This document shows, piece by piece, positions 10,979 to 21,947 of a DNA stretch of 64,000 bases. The position numbers were made by a program, and so were the translations under genes. This DNA comes from Toxonevra muliebris (lineage: Eukaryota > Arthropoda > Insecta > Diptera > Pallopteridae). How positions within the stretch are numbered: position 1 is the stretch's first letter; every line of letters begins with the position of its first letter. The stretch lies in contig OY829329.1 in assembly GCA_963691655.1 (NCBI GenBank), forward strand, positions 18,552,708 to 18,616,707, written 5' to 3'. Under the pieces are notes generated by a model, which was not told where the DNA came from, ran no database searches, and worked only from the letters and a program-made list of their open reading frames with translations.

Positions 10979-11639
10979 ACTTGTATTTTTAATTTTCTGA
11001 ATAAATTCCGGGAACTTTTTGATCAAGGTGGTAAGGCATTCCTGTTTAACTCCAGATAAGATTATAAATTCGTCCAATATTCCCTGTTCCATACGACGGA
11101 ATAGAGTTTCTGTAAACTGGTTGAATAAAGCTAACCATCTTCGTTGAGACCTCCATGATGTGTAATTTATGTAATATTTATTTAGTAACTGTCATGGAAC
11201 TTTTTCAAAGGCTGCTTTAGATATACAACTGACGCTAGATTGTAAATAATATCTATAGTTGAGTAATTTTTCCTGAAACCTGCTTTATATTCTGTGATGA
11301 TGTTATTGTTTTCTACCCAATTTAAATGAGATGCTTCTGAAGTTTGAAGCTAAATTACCATCGCCTGTTTTAAATATTGGACAAATTATATTCGTCCTAA
11401 GTAAATGTCTGGTGACTTGCTCATTTTTATACAGTCTTGAAATTTTCCATCTGCGTTCTTGAAAAAGTTATAAGGCACTCTATCCAAGTCCGGTACCTTG
11501 CCATTTTTTGACTTTTTTAACATGTCTTTTATTTCAGTGACCATAATTGATTTGTCTAAACTATCCTAAACTTGGTTCAAAAGCTCTTGAAAATATTGTC
11601 TGAATGTCATAAACCTGATTCAAATATTGTACTTTAATT

Positions 11640-11860
11640 CCTTTTTTTATTTATTTTTTGTTGGAACAGACAAAGAAGTATTCAAGAATATAGCACTCAG
11701 ACTTTAAATCTACCAGATTTATTAATAAATCTTAGCAGATCCTGCGGTGTTCGTCTCCCAACACTCCAGTACACAATATGCTTACTCTGATCTGGCAGAA
11801 AGCGGGGCAGACTCTAAGAAAGTGGTCCGCCGTCTTTAATTCCTTAATTCTCTCACTAGT
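11640..11860 (-). mobile_element. Short 3' fragment of another non-LTR retroelement
   Basis: Minus-strand frames encode a decayed tail: CPAFCQIR in one frame and DLLRFINKSGRF in another, typical of the extreme C-terminus of jockey-like ORF2. An A-rich tail on that strand (the T-rich stretch at 11640-11658) follows. It interrupts the endonuclease/RT linker of the surrounding element, so it is a later 5'-truncated insertion. Confidence 0.5.
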
Positions 11861-12830
11861 TTCCACCATTTTGTACTGTCTCTTACATTGGCTAATTTAA
11901 TTTCTAAATTTTGGCAATATTGGTTTTTACTTTTGTGTCTTACGAAACTTGCTTAACTAACTAAATGGGTTTTTTAATTAAGGGTTTCATCATTTTTTGC
12001 TTATTCAACGATAACTCTTGAATGATTACCATAAAGTCTTCTAGCTCTAATTCTTTTTTATCCTGTGTCCTTTTGTCCAAATTAACCTCAATTGCCCTGT
12101 TATATTCTTTTAATTGTGTACCTTCCCACAATAGTTTACATTTGTCAATATGGGCCATTGATGGATTCATTGTCACAACAATTGGCATATGGTCAGACCA
12201 TATTTTATCTTGCACTGTGAAGTGTTGCGTGTATTTTATTAGTTTTTGAGATCTTTCACATATGTTGTTCACTGAATTTACTACACTACTTTTGAATGTG
12301 AAATCATTTTTTTGTAATTTTTTGTTGAACTGTTTAGAACTATCAGTTCATTATCCTCACATAATTCAATTAACTGTTTTCTCCTTTTATTTACTATTTG
12401 AACCTTTGGTCTTTTATGTGCCCTTCCCCAGACGAATTCACCTCTAAAAATTTCCTCAATATTTGCTTGTAGCTCTCCTTTTTGTATATTCTAATCTCCG
12501 ATCAGCACCTGGTTAATAAAGTCATTTTTCATAAAACCTTCTTTTACTTCAGAAAATTCTTGATTCCAGCTGCTACTGTTTCAGTATAGAGAAACCATAT
12601 TTAAAACAGTGCTATCCGATTTTATTTCGATCACATCTAAACCATCAACACACTTAAACGAGTGGAGAATTCCCACACCTTCTAGTTTTCTTTTAAACCC
12701 ATAGAAACATCCTCTATTAGCTCTCTCATATTGGCTGTGAGAGCTTCGCTGGCTTCCTATAAATCTGAAAACCTTTAAAGTATAAAGTTCAACTCTCAAA
12801 TTATTATTTTATAAAATTAATTAATAATTG

Positions 12831-13255
12831 AATATTTTAAAATGAACAATCGTATGCGTTTTTGACAACCGCGCTGTTTCACATTCCAAAATTTAAAATG
12901 GCGTACCCACGCTTCGGTGATTTTTCTTCTCCTTCTTTTTTACTTTTTTCTTTTCATTTTAAGAGTTGTCATTTTGGCAGTATTACAAAAGGGAAGAGAT
13001 GCAAATGGTATTGCCATATTGTCAAATTACTACAATATTTCATACTTTTTCATACCTAGCAAAAAATTTCTTAGTAGTAAAAAAATTCGTTAATTAATAG
13101 TTTGTTAGCTTTGTTAGCAATTATAATTCGTTATTATTTTTTTTTTTTGGTCAATGATATTAAGTGGGAATTTGGGAATTTTTATAGGTTATTAACATTT
13201 TCAACTCCTCAGTGAGGGAAATATATTTAACTCCATTACTGGATTGTAATTTAAA
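12831..13255. other. Unassigned stretch before the solo LTR
   Basis: AT-rich; possibly 5' flank or untranslated part of the minus-strand retroelement. No feature can be supported. Confidence 0.4.
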
Positions 13256-13259
13256 ATAT

Positions 13260-14447
13260 TGTGTCAACCCAAATTTGGTAGCCAAATTATAGTCGCACAA
13301 TACTCGACTGAGCCCCTATACACCAACACCGCTACTGTATACCAACACCGCCACTGTACACCGGCACTGGAAAAGAAACATGCAAACAAAATAACGACCA
13401 GCATGACAACAACGCAGCAAAGGGGAAAATCGTGTGTACAAAATAAAAACAAAATCAAGGCCATTCACAACGTACACAAAACCTAAGGGCACCATCGCAG
13501 CAGACTGCGATCGAAATTCAAATTTAAAATATCACGCGATCAAAAACAGCCAATCACAGAAAAGCAACAGAATATCACTTCATATTTTCCAGTCGCGACA
13601 AGGAAGACGAAGAACTGTCTAGAAAATGGCGAGCACAACAGTATATTTGGCCAGTGCGTTGATAGCCCTAGACAAGATAGCAGCTCTGAGTGCCAAAAGC
13701 GGATAAGGAACAAAGGAAAGACGTGCGGGTGAGTAAGTTTGATGTACCAACGACGAGGAACATAGACAACCCAGTAGGCCAAATCCCCAATCCCTTGACG
13801 GACAATCCCTAGTGACTTAAGAGACGAACCAGTTAGGAAAACGCCAGGTCTCGCTTCTGTGCATGACGTGTTTTGATCGACGTGCATAGTTGTGAGCCGA
13901 CTTGGTTCCGTGGGCAAAAAATACCAGGTCTTACTCCTGTGAATGGTTGTAAGCCAACTTAGTCCCTAGGAGGGAGACAAGGAACAGAAGCAATAACACC
14001 GGGTACACCTAAAACGCAAGACACGCACACCGGCATTGTTTCCTACATCGCCAGCAGCGGCGCTACATCAGCGTATCCACATCGATACATACGCTACACT
14101 CAACACTGTATTTTTCTCCGGCTCAGCAACGGCGCTACACCGGCGCACTCACATCATCATCCACGCTACGCTCAGCATTGTATTCTTTGGCACAGCAACG
14201 GCGCTACACCAGCGCACTCACATCGTCATCCACGGTACAACCAGCATTGCCTTTCTTCATGAATAAGTGTTAAACAAAATTGTGATTTTACTGACTACCT
14301 GAATATTAAATGAATTATGAAGGAATAAATGGTGTCTTTGTGAGTGAATAAAACTAGGGTCACCTGCAAAATATAAATAGTTGTGACAAAAGAAACCTCT
14401 GGAGCCCGCTGAGCTCTACCCCGGCCAAGAAAAAAGATTTCGTTACA
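13260..14447 (+). mobile_element. Solo LTR of an LTR retrotransposon
   Basis: This 1188-bp unit begins TGTGTCAAC and ends GTTACA (TG...CA, with short inverted ends TGT/ACA), flanked by ATAT on both sides (13256-13259 and 14448-14451). A 4-bp duplication is usual for insect Gypsy-group elements. GC content is clearly above the flanks. AATAAA motifs near 14326 and 14346 may be polyadenylation signals. No internal gag/pol or second LTR is present, so it is probably left by LTR-LTR recombination. Strand is inferred from the AATAAA motifs. Confidence 0.75.
14054..14265 (+). repeat. Three tandem ~70-bp units inside the solo LTR
   Basis: GCARCGGCGCTACA recurs at 14054, 14126 and 14195 (spacing 72 and 69). 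An open frame of 76 codons crosses the array and would give three imperfect 23-24-residue repeats (ATALHQRTHIVIHATLSI). This is more likely LTR minisatellite than a gene. Confidence 0.75.
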
Positions 14448-15302
14448 ATATTCAATTCAAAGAAATTGAAAAAATGCTGGAAAACTGAGGAATTTCTCTT
14501 CCTTTGGAATGAAATTTTAAAATTGTAATTCCTTTTGATTTTAATTCCAACAAATGGAAAACTGAGGTATCAAAATGACAAAAATTAAACTAAATTTTTA
14601 ATTAAGAATCACTCCATAATTACGCTAACCAACAAATTGCCACACTAAAAGAGATATTGTTATTTCAAAATTATATTCCTTAGGCCCACCGATGTTTACT
14701 AATCCGTATTGATACCCTTCAATTAGTCAAAGAAAATTTGAATTCTCTTGCGAAAAATTAAATTTGCATATTATTTAATTACAAATAAATTAAATGTAAA
14801 TAACTTTTTATATAAAAGAAACTAACTAGATGAAAAAATCAACATTTTTGTTTTTCTTAGCACTGCTAACAATAAACAACAACAATAGCAACAACACACA
14901 TTCAGCAAAGTAACAATTACTTGCAAAAAACAAAAAACAAAACAAAATATTGTCATCGCATTTACCGCAAAGCAGAACAATTTGATTTGCTATTTCGAAA
15001 TAAATCGATGAAATAAATCAGCTGAATTTAGTTTGTGCATTCATAAAATAAAAACAGCGAATTTCTTTCATTCTTTCGGTTTTCCGTTTTTGTTGTTTTT
15101 TTTTATTGATTTTCCTGCTGCCAAGTTAATTGACATATTATTGTTTTTTTTTTTTGCTGTTGTTTTTTGTACTTACTATTATTGGTTGTTCGTGTTCCAG
15201 TCAATTTTCTACTATATATTTCCAACAGAGTCACAGTCAGAGTCAGAGTAACATGAAGAATGATAGTGGTCAATGAACATCCGTGAGCACGCAAGGACTT
15301 AC
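14448..15302. other. Unassigned AT-rich stretch
   Basis: Low-complexity AT-rich sequence with CAA/AAC runs (14876-14945) and T-rich tracts. No gene or element was recognised. Confidence 0.5.
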
Positions 15303-15453
15303 ACAGATTTAGTTTGTACATGTATGGGTGCTTGCTTGTGATTGTGTACGTACGAATACATATTGCAACAACGGCCAACGACAACAATAAAAATAACAAT
15401 ATGACTATGCAAAAGACCATGTCATTCTCTGGCGAGACAATGTGATTTATTAC
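15303..15453 (-). CDS. Candidate exon encoding a transmembrane segment
   Basis: On the minus strand a strong acceptor (pyrimidine tract then ATTATTAG at 15454-15461) and a perfect GTAAGT donor (15297-15302) bound a 151-base open exon. It encodes VINHIVSPEND, a 22-residue hydrophobic stretch (MVFCIVILLFLLLSLAVVA...) and a basic tail ending HPYMYKLNL. It ends with one carried-over base, which is the phase needed by the P-loop exon at 5649. The kinase-like gene lacks identified upstream exons, so this could be one of them, giving a membrane-anchored protein. Phase agreement alone has a one-in-three chance, and no homology was recognised. Confidence 0.35.
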
Positions 15454-16619
15454 CTAATAATAAAAAAGAAACACTTGTGTAAATACTTACCATATTCCAA
15501 AAATTATCAAATGATTTGATTTTCGATAGGGGAAAAAAGTAACAAACTTTCCCCAGGGATTTATTACTACCCCATTGAATTAATGCCACTTTGAGTTTTT
15601 TATTTTATTTTTATTTTTTTGCAAAATACTAATGCAACTAGGAAATGTGTGTATTCAAATAGTTAATAATATGTTTGGAATTGAATTGCTTAGTGTAATG
15701 AGAAATTAAAGTATTATTTATATTTTGGGGATTCCCCACACATAGAAAATTCACGCATGTTTTCTAGAAACATTAAAAAGGAACAGACGAACATGTAAAT
15801 CTATGTAAATGTTGATGATTCCATGCGATAATATTTTAAATAGACTTAAATTGTTTTAATTTAATGATTACATTTTTGGGGCATGAAAAAAACGCAAAAA
15901 TGGCGTCAAATTGAAAAGTATCAGTATAGTAAAGTTTTTTCAGATCCAGATGAACAAATTTTTGAAATCAGATAACTCTTTCCGGGTCCAAAAGGGTCTT
16001 GAAAATACCGAAATTTCGACAATAAATATTGATTTTTCAAAATTTGTTGACCAAATTTTTTTTCAAATTTCACAGATCTTTTATTTCTTCTTGAGTGTAC
16101 AAACAATTTTTGAAGTCGGATAATATTTATTGGTGCAGCAAGAGGCTGTTGTCGCTTTTTAATTTGACGCTATTTTTCATGTCCCAAAAATGTCCCTTCA
16201 TTTGCTCAATTTTGTTACATTCTGTATTTCCACTTTGAAAGCATCCAGGATAAATTTCAAGAATACTTCTACATAACGCTGCCTTTTAAAATTTTAAGAA
16301 AAGGAAGCCTCTCTATAAAGAGCAGCTAAGATAATCAATGTCTCCACAGTTCTGATGATATTCATATTTTACGTTCTTTCTTCTCATCTACTTAGATTCT
16401 GGTTAGGTTCCTCTCTACTACTCTGAGTGATCCTGAATTGGAAAAAGTTTTGATCCAGAATACAGGCACCTGACACTATAGGTGAAAGATTGAGAGATAA
16501 TTTGCCAGCATAATGATTTTAATAGAGCTGAGTTAAATCTCTCTGAAAGTTTTATTATCACGACTACAAGAAAGTTAGCGATTACAGCACCATCACAGAT
16601 AAAAAATTTCGCCATACAT
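15454..16619. other. Unassigned AT-rich stretch
   Basis: No gene or recognisable transposon ends. Short ORFs here look fortuitous. Confidence 0.5.
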
Positions 16620-16624
16620 ACTGT

Positions 16625-17075
16625 CAAATGAAATTTCAAATTTCAAAAAAATTTCAACGAAATTCACTTGAAATTCATGGAAAGTAACTCAGCAACCCTG
16701 AAACATATGTTTGTAAAAAAAAAAAATAGAAAAAATATATGATCTGTTACATTTTTTACACATTTTGCATTTTGTTTTTAACAGCTTCTATTGTAATATT
16801 TATTATCAAAAGCAAGAGTGAAAAAATAGAATAATGAAGCCGGAGATCTAATCATAGCAATTCTTTCAATTATTCATAATTGCTATATAAATTCTTGGTG
16901 TACAAATCCAACTGAAAGGCAACATTTTTATTTTCGCAAACACACAAAAATTCTTCTTCTTCAAACTTTAAATCTGTAAAAATCGAATTTCGATTATCAA
17001 TGAAATTTCAGTTTTGCCGAGTGTCCAACAAAATTTCGCATTTCGACGAAATTTGCTCTCGTTCAAGGTGAATTT
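16625..17075. repeat. Dispersed AT-rich repeat, copy A
   Basis: The segment shares with 19180-19640 the words AAATTTCAACGAAATTCACT, GGAAAGTAACTCAGCAACCC and TTTTGCATTTTGTTTT in the same order, and both copies end with a CGAAATT...CTCTCGT-like stretch. It is probably a small non-autonomous transposon; ends and target duplication were not resolved. Confidence 0.55.
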
Positions 17076-17274
17076 ATACCAGGTAAAGTTACCAGCAACT
17101 CATTTTTCTTCTTTCTTTATGGCTGATTATGACATTTAATGCTGTCCGACGCAACAAGTATGTGTTGTTTTTGCCAAGGTGAAATTGTTGTAATCTGGCT
17201 ATCACCTTATACACGATTTCACCATGATTGAAATTGATGTAATCCCTGGTCAGTATGTCAAATTCAATCAAACA

Positions 17275-17387
17275 TGCGAAGTTTGTTGCTAGCAACCCTA
17301 AAATGTGATCGAAAGAGGGGAGCTTACCCCTTTCGTTTCACCCCCTCTTTCCAACACAATTTGAGAATTGCTAGCAACAAGTTTTCG
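17275..17387. repeat. Hairpin with ~20-bp arms
   Basis: GCGAAGTTTGTTGCTAGCAA (17278-17297) is the near-exact inverse of TTGCTAGCAACAAGTTTTCGC (17368-17388). The shared GCGAAAACTTGTT core recurs in a related hairpin at 59522-59602. Likely the remains of a foldback or miniature element. Confidence 0.5.
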
Positions 17388-17514
17388 CGTCTAAAAGCAA
17401 ACCTTGGCCGCAAAGAGTGGTGGGGAGCGATACAACATAAACAGCCAAATTTTATTTTTGAATGTGCAAATCACAACAAAGTTTATTGAATAAACAAATG
17501 AAAGAGTATATCTG

Positions 17515-17614
17515 CGTGGAGACTAGTCCCTTGTGTGAGAAAAGGGTTGAGATCAAATGAGTATTCCCTCCTCGTACCTACAATATTGACAGTTTCAGGA
17601 GACTAGTCTCCACG
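17515..17614. repeat. Perfect 14-bp inverted repeat
   Basis: CGTGGAGACTAGTC (17515-17528) is the exact inverse of GACTAGTCTCCACG (17601-17614), with about 72 bases between. The right arm also contains the 14-base palindrome GGAGACTAGTCTCC. It could be the termini of a small transposon of about 100 bp. Confidence 0.6.
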
Positions 17615-17629
17615 TCTTAGAGTAGATTA

Positions 17630-18140
17630 CACAAACAAAGCCAACCTTTTAAAGTACAACATGAACAGCCCTCTTCTCTTTCTCTCATATTTGTGTATGT
17701 ATTTGCATTAAAAGAATTTCTTGCAAAAATAACACAATTAACAATAATAGTAAATCCCTCTGAAGTCAATCACTCGCTAATTTGAGATGAGATTGAGAGA
17801 GCCGAAGTCTCTGCTTGTATTGCATGGGCCCGATTTCCATACCAACAAATTATTCATATGAAAAAGTTCTATGATACACTGTTTCTCTCTCAAAGAATTT
17901 CACAAAAGTCATCCCGAGAGATGCAACAACAATAGATGTAATGGCAGAATCATAATTGGTGATAGCAGCAACAACATAGTTACAACAAGACAATAACAAC
18001 ACACTGCTTTGTTGCTATTAAGACCTCAAAAATAGAAGAATAAAAGCATGGGGAACAAACAAAACGTAAACAGAGATTTTACAGTTTTGAGTCTTTTCAT
18101 AGAAAAAAAAAAATGAAGGAGAGAAAGAGAGAGAGTTGAC
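17630..18140 (+). repeat. Dispersed repeat, uninterrupted copy
   Basis: About 510 bp is present in reverse orientation at 58985-59305 plus 61088-61312. Shared words include CACTCGCTAATTTGAGATGA, TTGAGAGAGCC, AACACACTGCTTTGTTGCTA and GGGGAACAAACAAAACG. Here the junction ...GCATGGGCCCGATTTCCAT is continuous, giving the empty site for the element at 59308-61087. No coding capacity. Confidence 0.75.
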
Positions 18141-18865
18141 GCTGTTGTTATAATTCTGCCATGATAAATGCGGCATTTGCCAAACATCTACAAAAAATTG
18201 CACTGAAAGTATTTATTTCACATTTTAGCTATCATAAACCAATTGAAAGGATGTAAGTCTAAAGGGTCTAAGTACTAAAAACATTAAGCGGGAATATAAC
18301 AAAAAATGTGAATTCGTACTGGACTTAGACCCCGCAAACATTCTCGTATTTTTGTTATTTTTTTTTTTTAATAAGCCATAAAATCCTTTACAATCATATT
18401 AGGCTTGACAAATATGTTCGGAAAAATTTACCATCTCAAAAAAAAAAAATTTGGCACTTAGAACCTTTAGACTTAAACCCCTTCAATTGTATAATTTCTC
18501 GAAATAAATATATTTACTCTACAAAGTTTCACTTTTACAGTTGGTCTCATGACACATTTAGCTTTTTTTATTTTGCCTTGCCTCTATTGTTTGTTGGATA
18601 ATTCACGGAATTCCTGCACTATTTTAAATTAATGTGTTTAAGTTATAATTTAATGAGTAGCTATAACTACATGTCAAAAGGCAGTTAATATTAAATTATA
18701 TGCTTCATATTTATATTGCATAAAATTTGCTAAATATGTATTTATGTACTAATGGATCCAGAGGAGAAGGGGGTGCGGATTTGAGGCTAAAATTTTGGCA
18801 TTAAGCATTATATTACACATAAAACGAAAATAGTATAATTCAGCATTGACACCGGTATAGCTCAA
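18141..18865. other. Unassigned AT-rich stretch
   Basis: Nothing recognised. A weak inverted pair (TAAGTCTAAAGGGTCTAAGT near 18252 and AGAACCTTTAGACTTA near 18459) brackets about 220 bp and may mark another miniature element. Confidence 0.4.
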
Positions 18866-19179
18866 ATATACATTAGGGTGGCCCTTAGCTATAGGTAATT
18901 TTTCCAGAGTAAAAATGTTGCTGCTCCCTTTCACTAATCTGATTCCAATCAAGAAAAAACCGGTCTGTGCAAAACTTCAGCTCCATCGGACAACTTCTAG
19001 GTGACCCTCAAAAGCCTTGAAGTTGAAACATAGTATACGCAACTATTAACTCCATTCAAAAGCGGTATAGTCTTCCCTATCTTAACCATTTTCTTGTTTC
19101 TTCTTAAAATATAATCGCCCACAACTTCTATAGGAGAAACGTATTTTTATTTACAAGAATAATATCTATAGAATCAGTT

Positions 19180-19640
19180 GTGAATTTCACAAGAATTTCA
19201 ATGAAATTCACTTGAAATGCCGAAAGTAACTCAGCAACCCTCAAATACATGGTTGTAAAAAACAGGGAAAATATGATACATTTTGCATTTTGTTTTCATA
19301 ACAGTTGCTCTGGAGTTAAGATGGAAAATATTTTATCACATATTTTTGACTATAAATAATAAATTGAGTCGAATTGTTTAACAATTTTTAGAATTAGATA
19401 AATTTGTTTGGAACAATAACTGTATTTTATTCGCCACTTGCTTCTAATTATGTATAACTAGCAGCAATAATTGTATGAGAAAACAACAACAAATCCGCAG
19501 AGATAACACGTATAACACGAAATTTCTTTTTGGTCGTGTGGCCAGCTAAATTTTTAAATCAAAATTTCAACAAAATTCACTCTCGTGTATGCGCACTAGA
19601 ACAATGAATTTAGTAGCAGTTGGGTACTTTCTTCGATCTT
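19180..19640. repeat. Dispersed AT-rich repeat, copy B
   Basis: Direct-orientation relative of 16625-17075, sharing ordered words such as GAAATTCACTTGAAAT, GAAAGTAACTCAGCAACCCT and CATTTTGCATTTTGTTTT. It lies inside the 18874-21939 element. Confidence 0.55.
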
Positions 19641-19899
19641 CGGCAACGATTTGTAAAACAAATTGTTTCTCAGCTTAATTTTTTGTGAAAATGTTGTTGT
19701 ATTTCTGAATGACTTTCATATTTTATTCTGCAACATCATCGACAAATACTTTCTTCTTAAATTTTTCAATTCCATTTTGTAACCTGGATCGTCTTTCCAT
19801 GTTGAAAGTTCTTTTTTGAAGAAATCGAAGTTGATAGAAAATTTCACAAAGAATATTTTTGTACCAAGAGTTCCAAAAGACGAAAACTCGATGTTTATA

Positions 19900-21184
19900 C
19901 AGGGTGACAATCGTAAAGTGACGCACACATTTCAGCAGTTATTTTCAAAAGGACGTACTTCCATTAAGTACAATTAAGTGTTAACATTGCTGAATATATA
20001 AGCATTCATTTGAACCCCACCTCATTTAATATAACCTCCTTTAGCCTGCACACATGCCTTCAATCGATCCGGAAATCGTAGGACTGTTCGCCGCAAGAAT
20101 TCCTGCTCAATTTCAGTCCAGGCTTTCTCTAATGAATTTGTCAGCGACTCCAGACTGTGGTGTTGAGATGCACAAGCCTTACTCTCTAAAATACTCCAAA
20201 TAGAGTAGTCCATTGGATTCAAGTCTGGGGAGTATGGTGGCCATTTTTGAGATGTTATGAATCCAGAAAAATTGTCTTTTATCCATGTTTGCGTTAATTT
20301 TGCCATGTGGGAAGGTGCAGAATCTTGCTGGAAAGTCCAGTTTTCATTTCCAAATGTTTCTGGGGCCCAGGGAAGAACATGTTCATTTAAAATGCTCCCA
20401 TAAACAACCTGGTCAATTTTAACACCCTCTTCAACGAATATTAGAGGGGTTCTGGCATTAGCGGAAACTCCAGCCCATACCATAACGGAAGCTGGCTTTT
20501 GAACTCGGCCAACAGTCCTATTTTGTTGCGATGATGATGTTGGCCACATTCGGTCATTTTGCGCATTGAAATGTTGTTCAACCGTGAAAATTTTTCATCT
20601 GTAAAAAGATATTTTCAAAATTTTTTAACACGGAGGAGCGTAGCAACGCCTTGCATCTTTGCAGTCGCAAATCTTTCTTTTTTTGTGTCAGATCTTGAGC
20701 TTTTCGGAGCTTGTACGGCTTAAGATTAAGCTTTGATTTTGCAATGATTCGCACTGTTTCACGGTTTACTCCCACTTCCTTAGCGATTTTTCTCATTGAG
20801 CGCCTTGGATTTCGCTTGATTCGTTTACGAATTTTTTCTGTTAGACCAGTAGTGGCAACTGTTGAAAATTTTCCCCGGTCTCTATCTCCAAGACCCCCAG
20901 TTTCATTATATCGAATAATAGCTCGGTCTACCGTACGACTTGACAAATTTAAAGCCTTTGCAATTTGACGGCTACTATAATTTGCCAAATGAAATTTCAT
21001 AATTTCACGACGAATATTTTCCTTATCCATTTTTATGGAAATTTGAAAATGTAATAACAAAAATTCAAATGAAATTAAAAGCAAAGCCAATGATGAATGA
21101 ATTTGCTTTTAAATTAAAGTAACGGTAAATGGCAAAGCTTGCTGCAGAGTATTAAACTTGCGTCACTTTTCAATTGTCACCCTG
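19900..21184 (-). mobile_element. maT-type (DD37D) transposon, copy 1
   Basis: Terminal inverted repeats of about 27 bp (CAGGGTGACAATYGTAAAGTG) lie at both ends, flanked by TA (19898-19899, 21185-21186). Length is 1285 bp. It is nearly identical to the plus-strand copy at 32110-33397. The DD37D spacing places it in the maT clade, known from blowflies and other insects. Confidence 0.95.
20022..21030 (-). pseudogene. maT transposase, frameshifted (copy 1)
   Basis: The start ATG at 21028-21030 gives MDKENIRREIMKF, followed by paired helix-turn-helix regions: YSSRQIAKALNLSSRTVDRA and RRSMRKIAKEVGVNRETVR. The first catalytic region should read FTDEKIF, but two single-base losses near 20595-20610 (one T, one A relative to copy 2) shift the frame. 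The downstream frame from 20549 has MVWAGVSANARTP, the second catalytic D in FQQDSAPSH and the third in SPDLNPMDYSIW. There are 37 residues between the last two, and the third is D. The stop is at 20022-20024. It would be inactive. Confidence 0.92.
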
Positions 21185-21947
21185 TAAACAAAGAAAAATG
21201 ATAATTTTGTAGCCTGCTTCCAACATAATTTAAGCTTTATTTGGCTTAACCGCTGTTGGAACATTTTCATCAAATAATGATAGAGCAGCAGTTTGGGGGC
21301 AAAGTACTCCCATTTATCCCCACATAACTTTTAGTCGCTCTACTCTCTTCTACTGGTTCTATCCTTGGGTTTAACACAATGGTCCGCGTTGACTGAGTGC
21401 TTTGGTTTAGTCCAGCCCACCCACTACTCTAAACTAGAGGTGGGTGACAAACTTGTCCGCAGCACCTTTCTGATTTCTCGAGCAATATCCTGATAATTTA
21501 TCAATTGACGCATGAACAAAAAGTATTGATTAGGTGCTTTAATTCCATCTGGTGACAGAAACCTAGCTCGAACGTACACCCGAGCAAGAAAAATACAAAA
21601 TTCTTTTTAGGAGTTCTTTCCCTTATGAGATAACTGAAACTGGTCTTGAGAAAGGTATATCTTGAATACATTACTCATTGTTAATTCTAACAATTCTGGC
21701 TAATCATCTCGATGTTGTTTCTTCATTGAAAGGTGTTCAAGAAATTCAAGAACAAAAAATTTATTTATCTGAAAAAATGACTTTCCGGGCGACAATGTAC
21801 AACTTCATGGTCGATGAGGGCCGCCTAGCAGTTGTCCGATTGGGCTCAAATTTCGCACAGATTGTTTCTTTATTGATTGAAACAAGATAGGGGCCTGGGA
21901 GCGGAACTTTTAGAAAGTTGAAATATAAGGGCCACCCTAATATACAT

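Larger units (their letters stand above)
9544..11031 (+). mobile_element. Mariner element (DD34D) inserted in a retroelement
   Basis: Perfect 23-bp terminal inverted repeats (CCACCTTGATCAAAAAGTTC...) end at 9544 and 11031 and are flanked by TA on both sides (9542-9543, 11032-11033), the diagnostic mariner target duplication. Length is 1488 bp, about 180 bp over the usual size because of a nested element at 9637-9816. The transposase relic runs along the plus strand. Confidence 0.95.
8880..12830 (-). mobile_element. Non-LTR retrotransposon relic with endonuclease and RT, split by later insertions
   Basis: Read on the minus strand, fragments follow the order of an APE-endonuclease plus RT element. 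At 12800-12000 lies an endonuclease region with a GFKRKLEGVG segment, LIGD, ELQANIEEIFRGEF and SDHMPIVVTM. At 11600-11034 is the RT start with KNGKVPDLDRVPYNFFKN, TEYKAGFRKNYST and SGVKQEC. At 9543-9200 is the RT core with YADDIVILADD. A degraded C-terminal part extends to about 8880. Stops and frameshifts are frequent. The GVKQGC motif region is interrupted exactly by the mariner at 9544-11031, and another short retroelement tail lies at 11640-11860. Confidence 0.8.
18874..21939. mobile_element. Large hAT-like element with ~165-bp inverted ends (TAGGGTGGCCCTTA)
   Basis: The ends read TAGGGTGGCCCTTA inward from both sides, and similarity continues for about 165 bp (e.g. TCTGTGC, ATCGGACAACT, CTAGG on both arms) at roughly 70 percent identity by eye. 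It is flanked by ATATACAT at 18866-18873 and an identical ATATACAT at 21940-21947. An 8-bp duplication and a T-A-G-G-G start fit hAT-type elements. The only transposase inside is a later maT insertion at 19900-21184, so the carrier, about 1.8 kb before that event, is non-autonomous. It also contains repeat copy B (19180-19640). Confidence 0.7.

Noticed and set aside
13540..13917. 125-codon minus-strand ORF
   Set aside because: It lies entirely within the solo LTR on the opposite strand, has no recognised domain and a composition explained by the LTR's higher GC.
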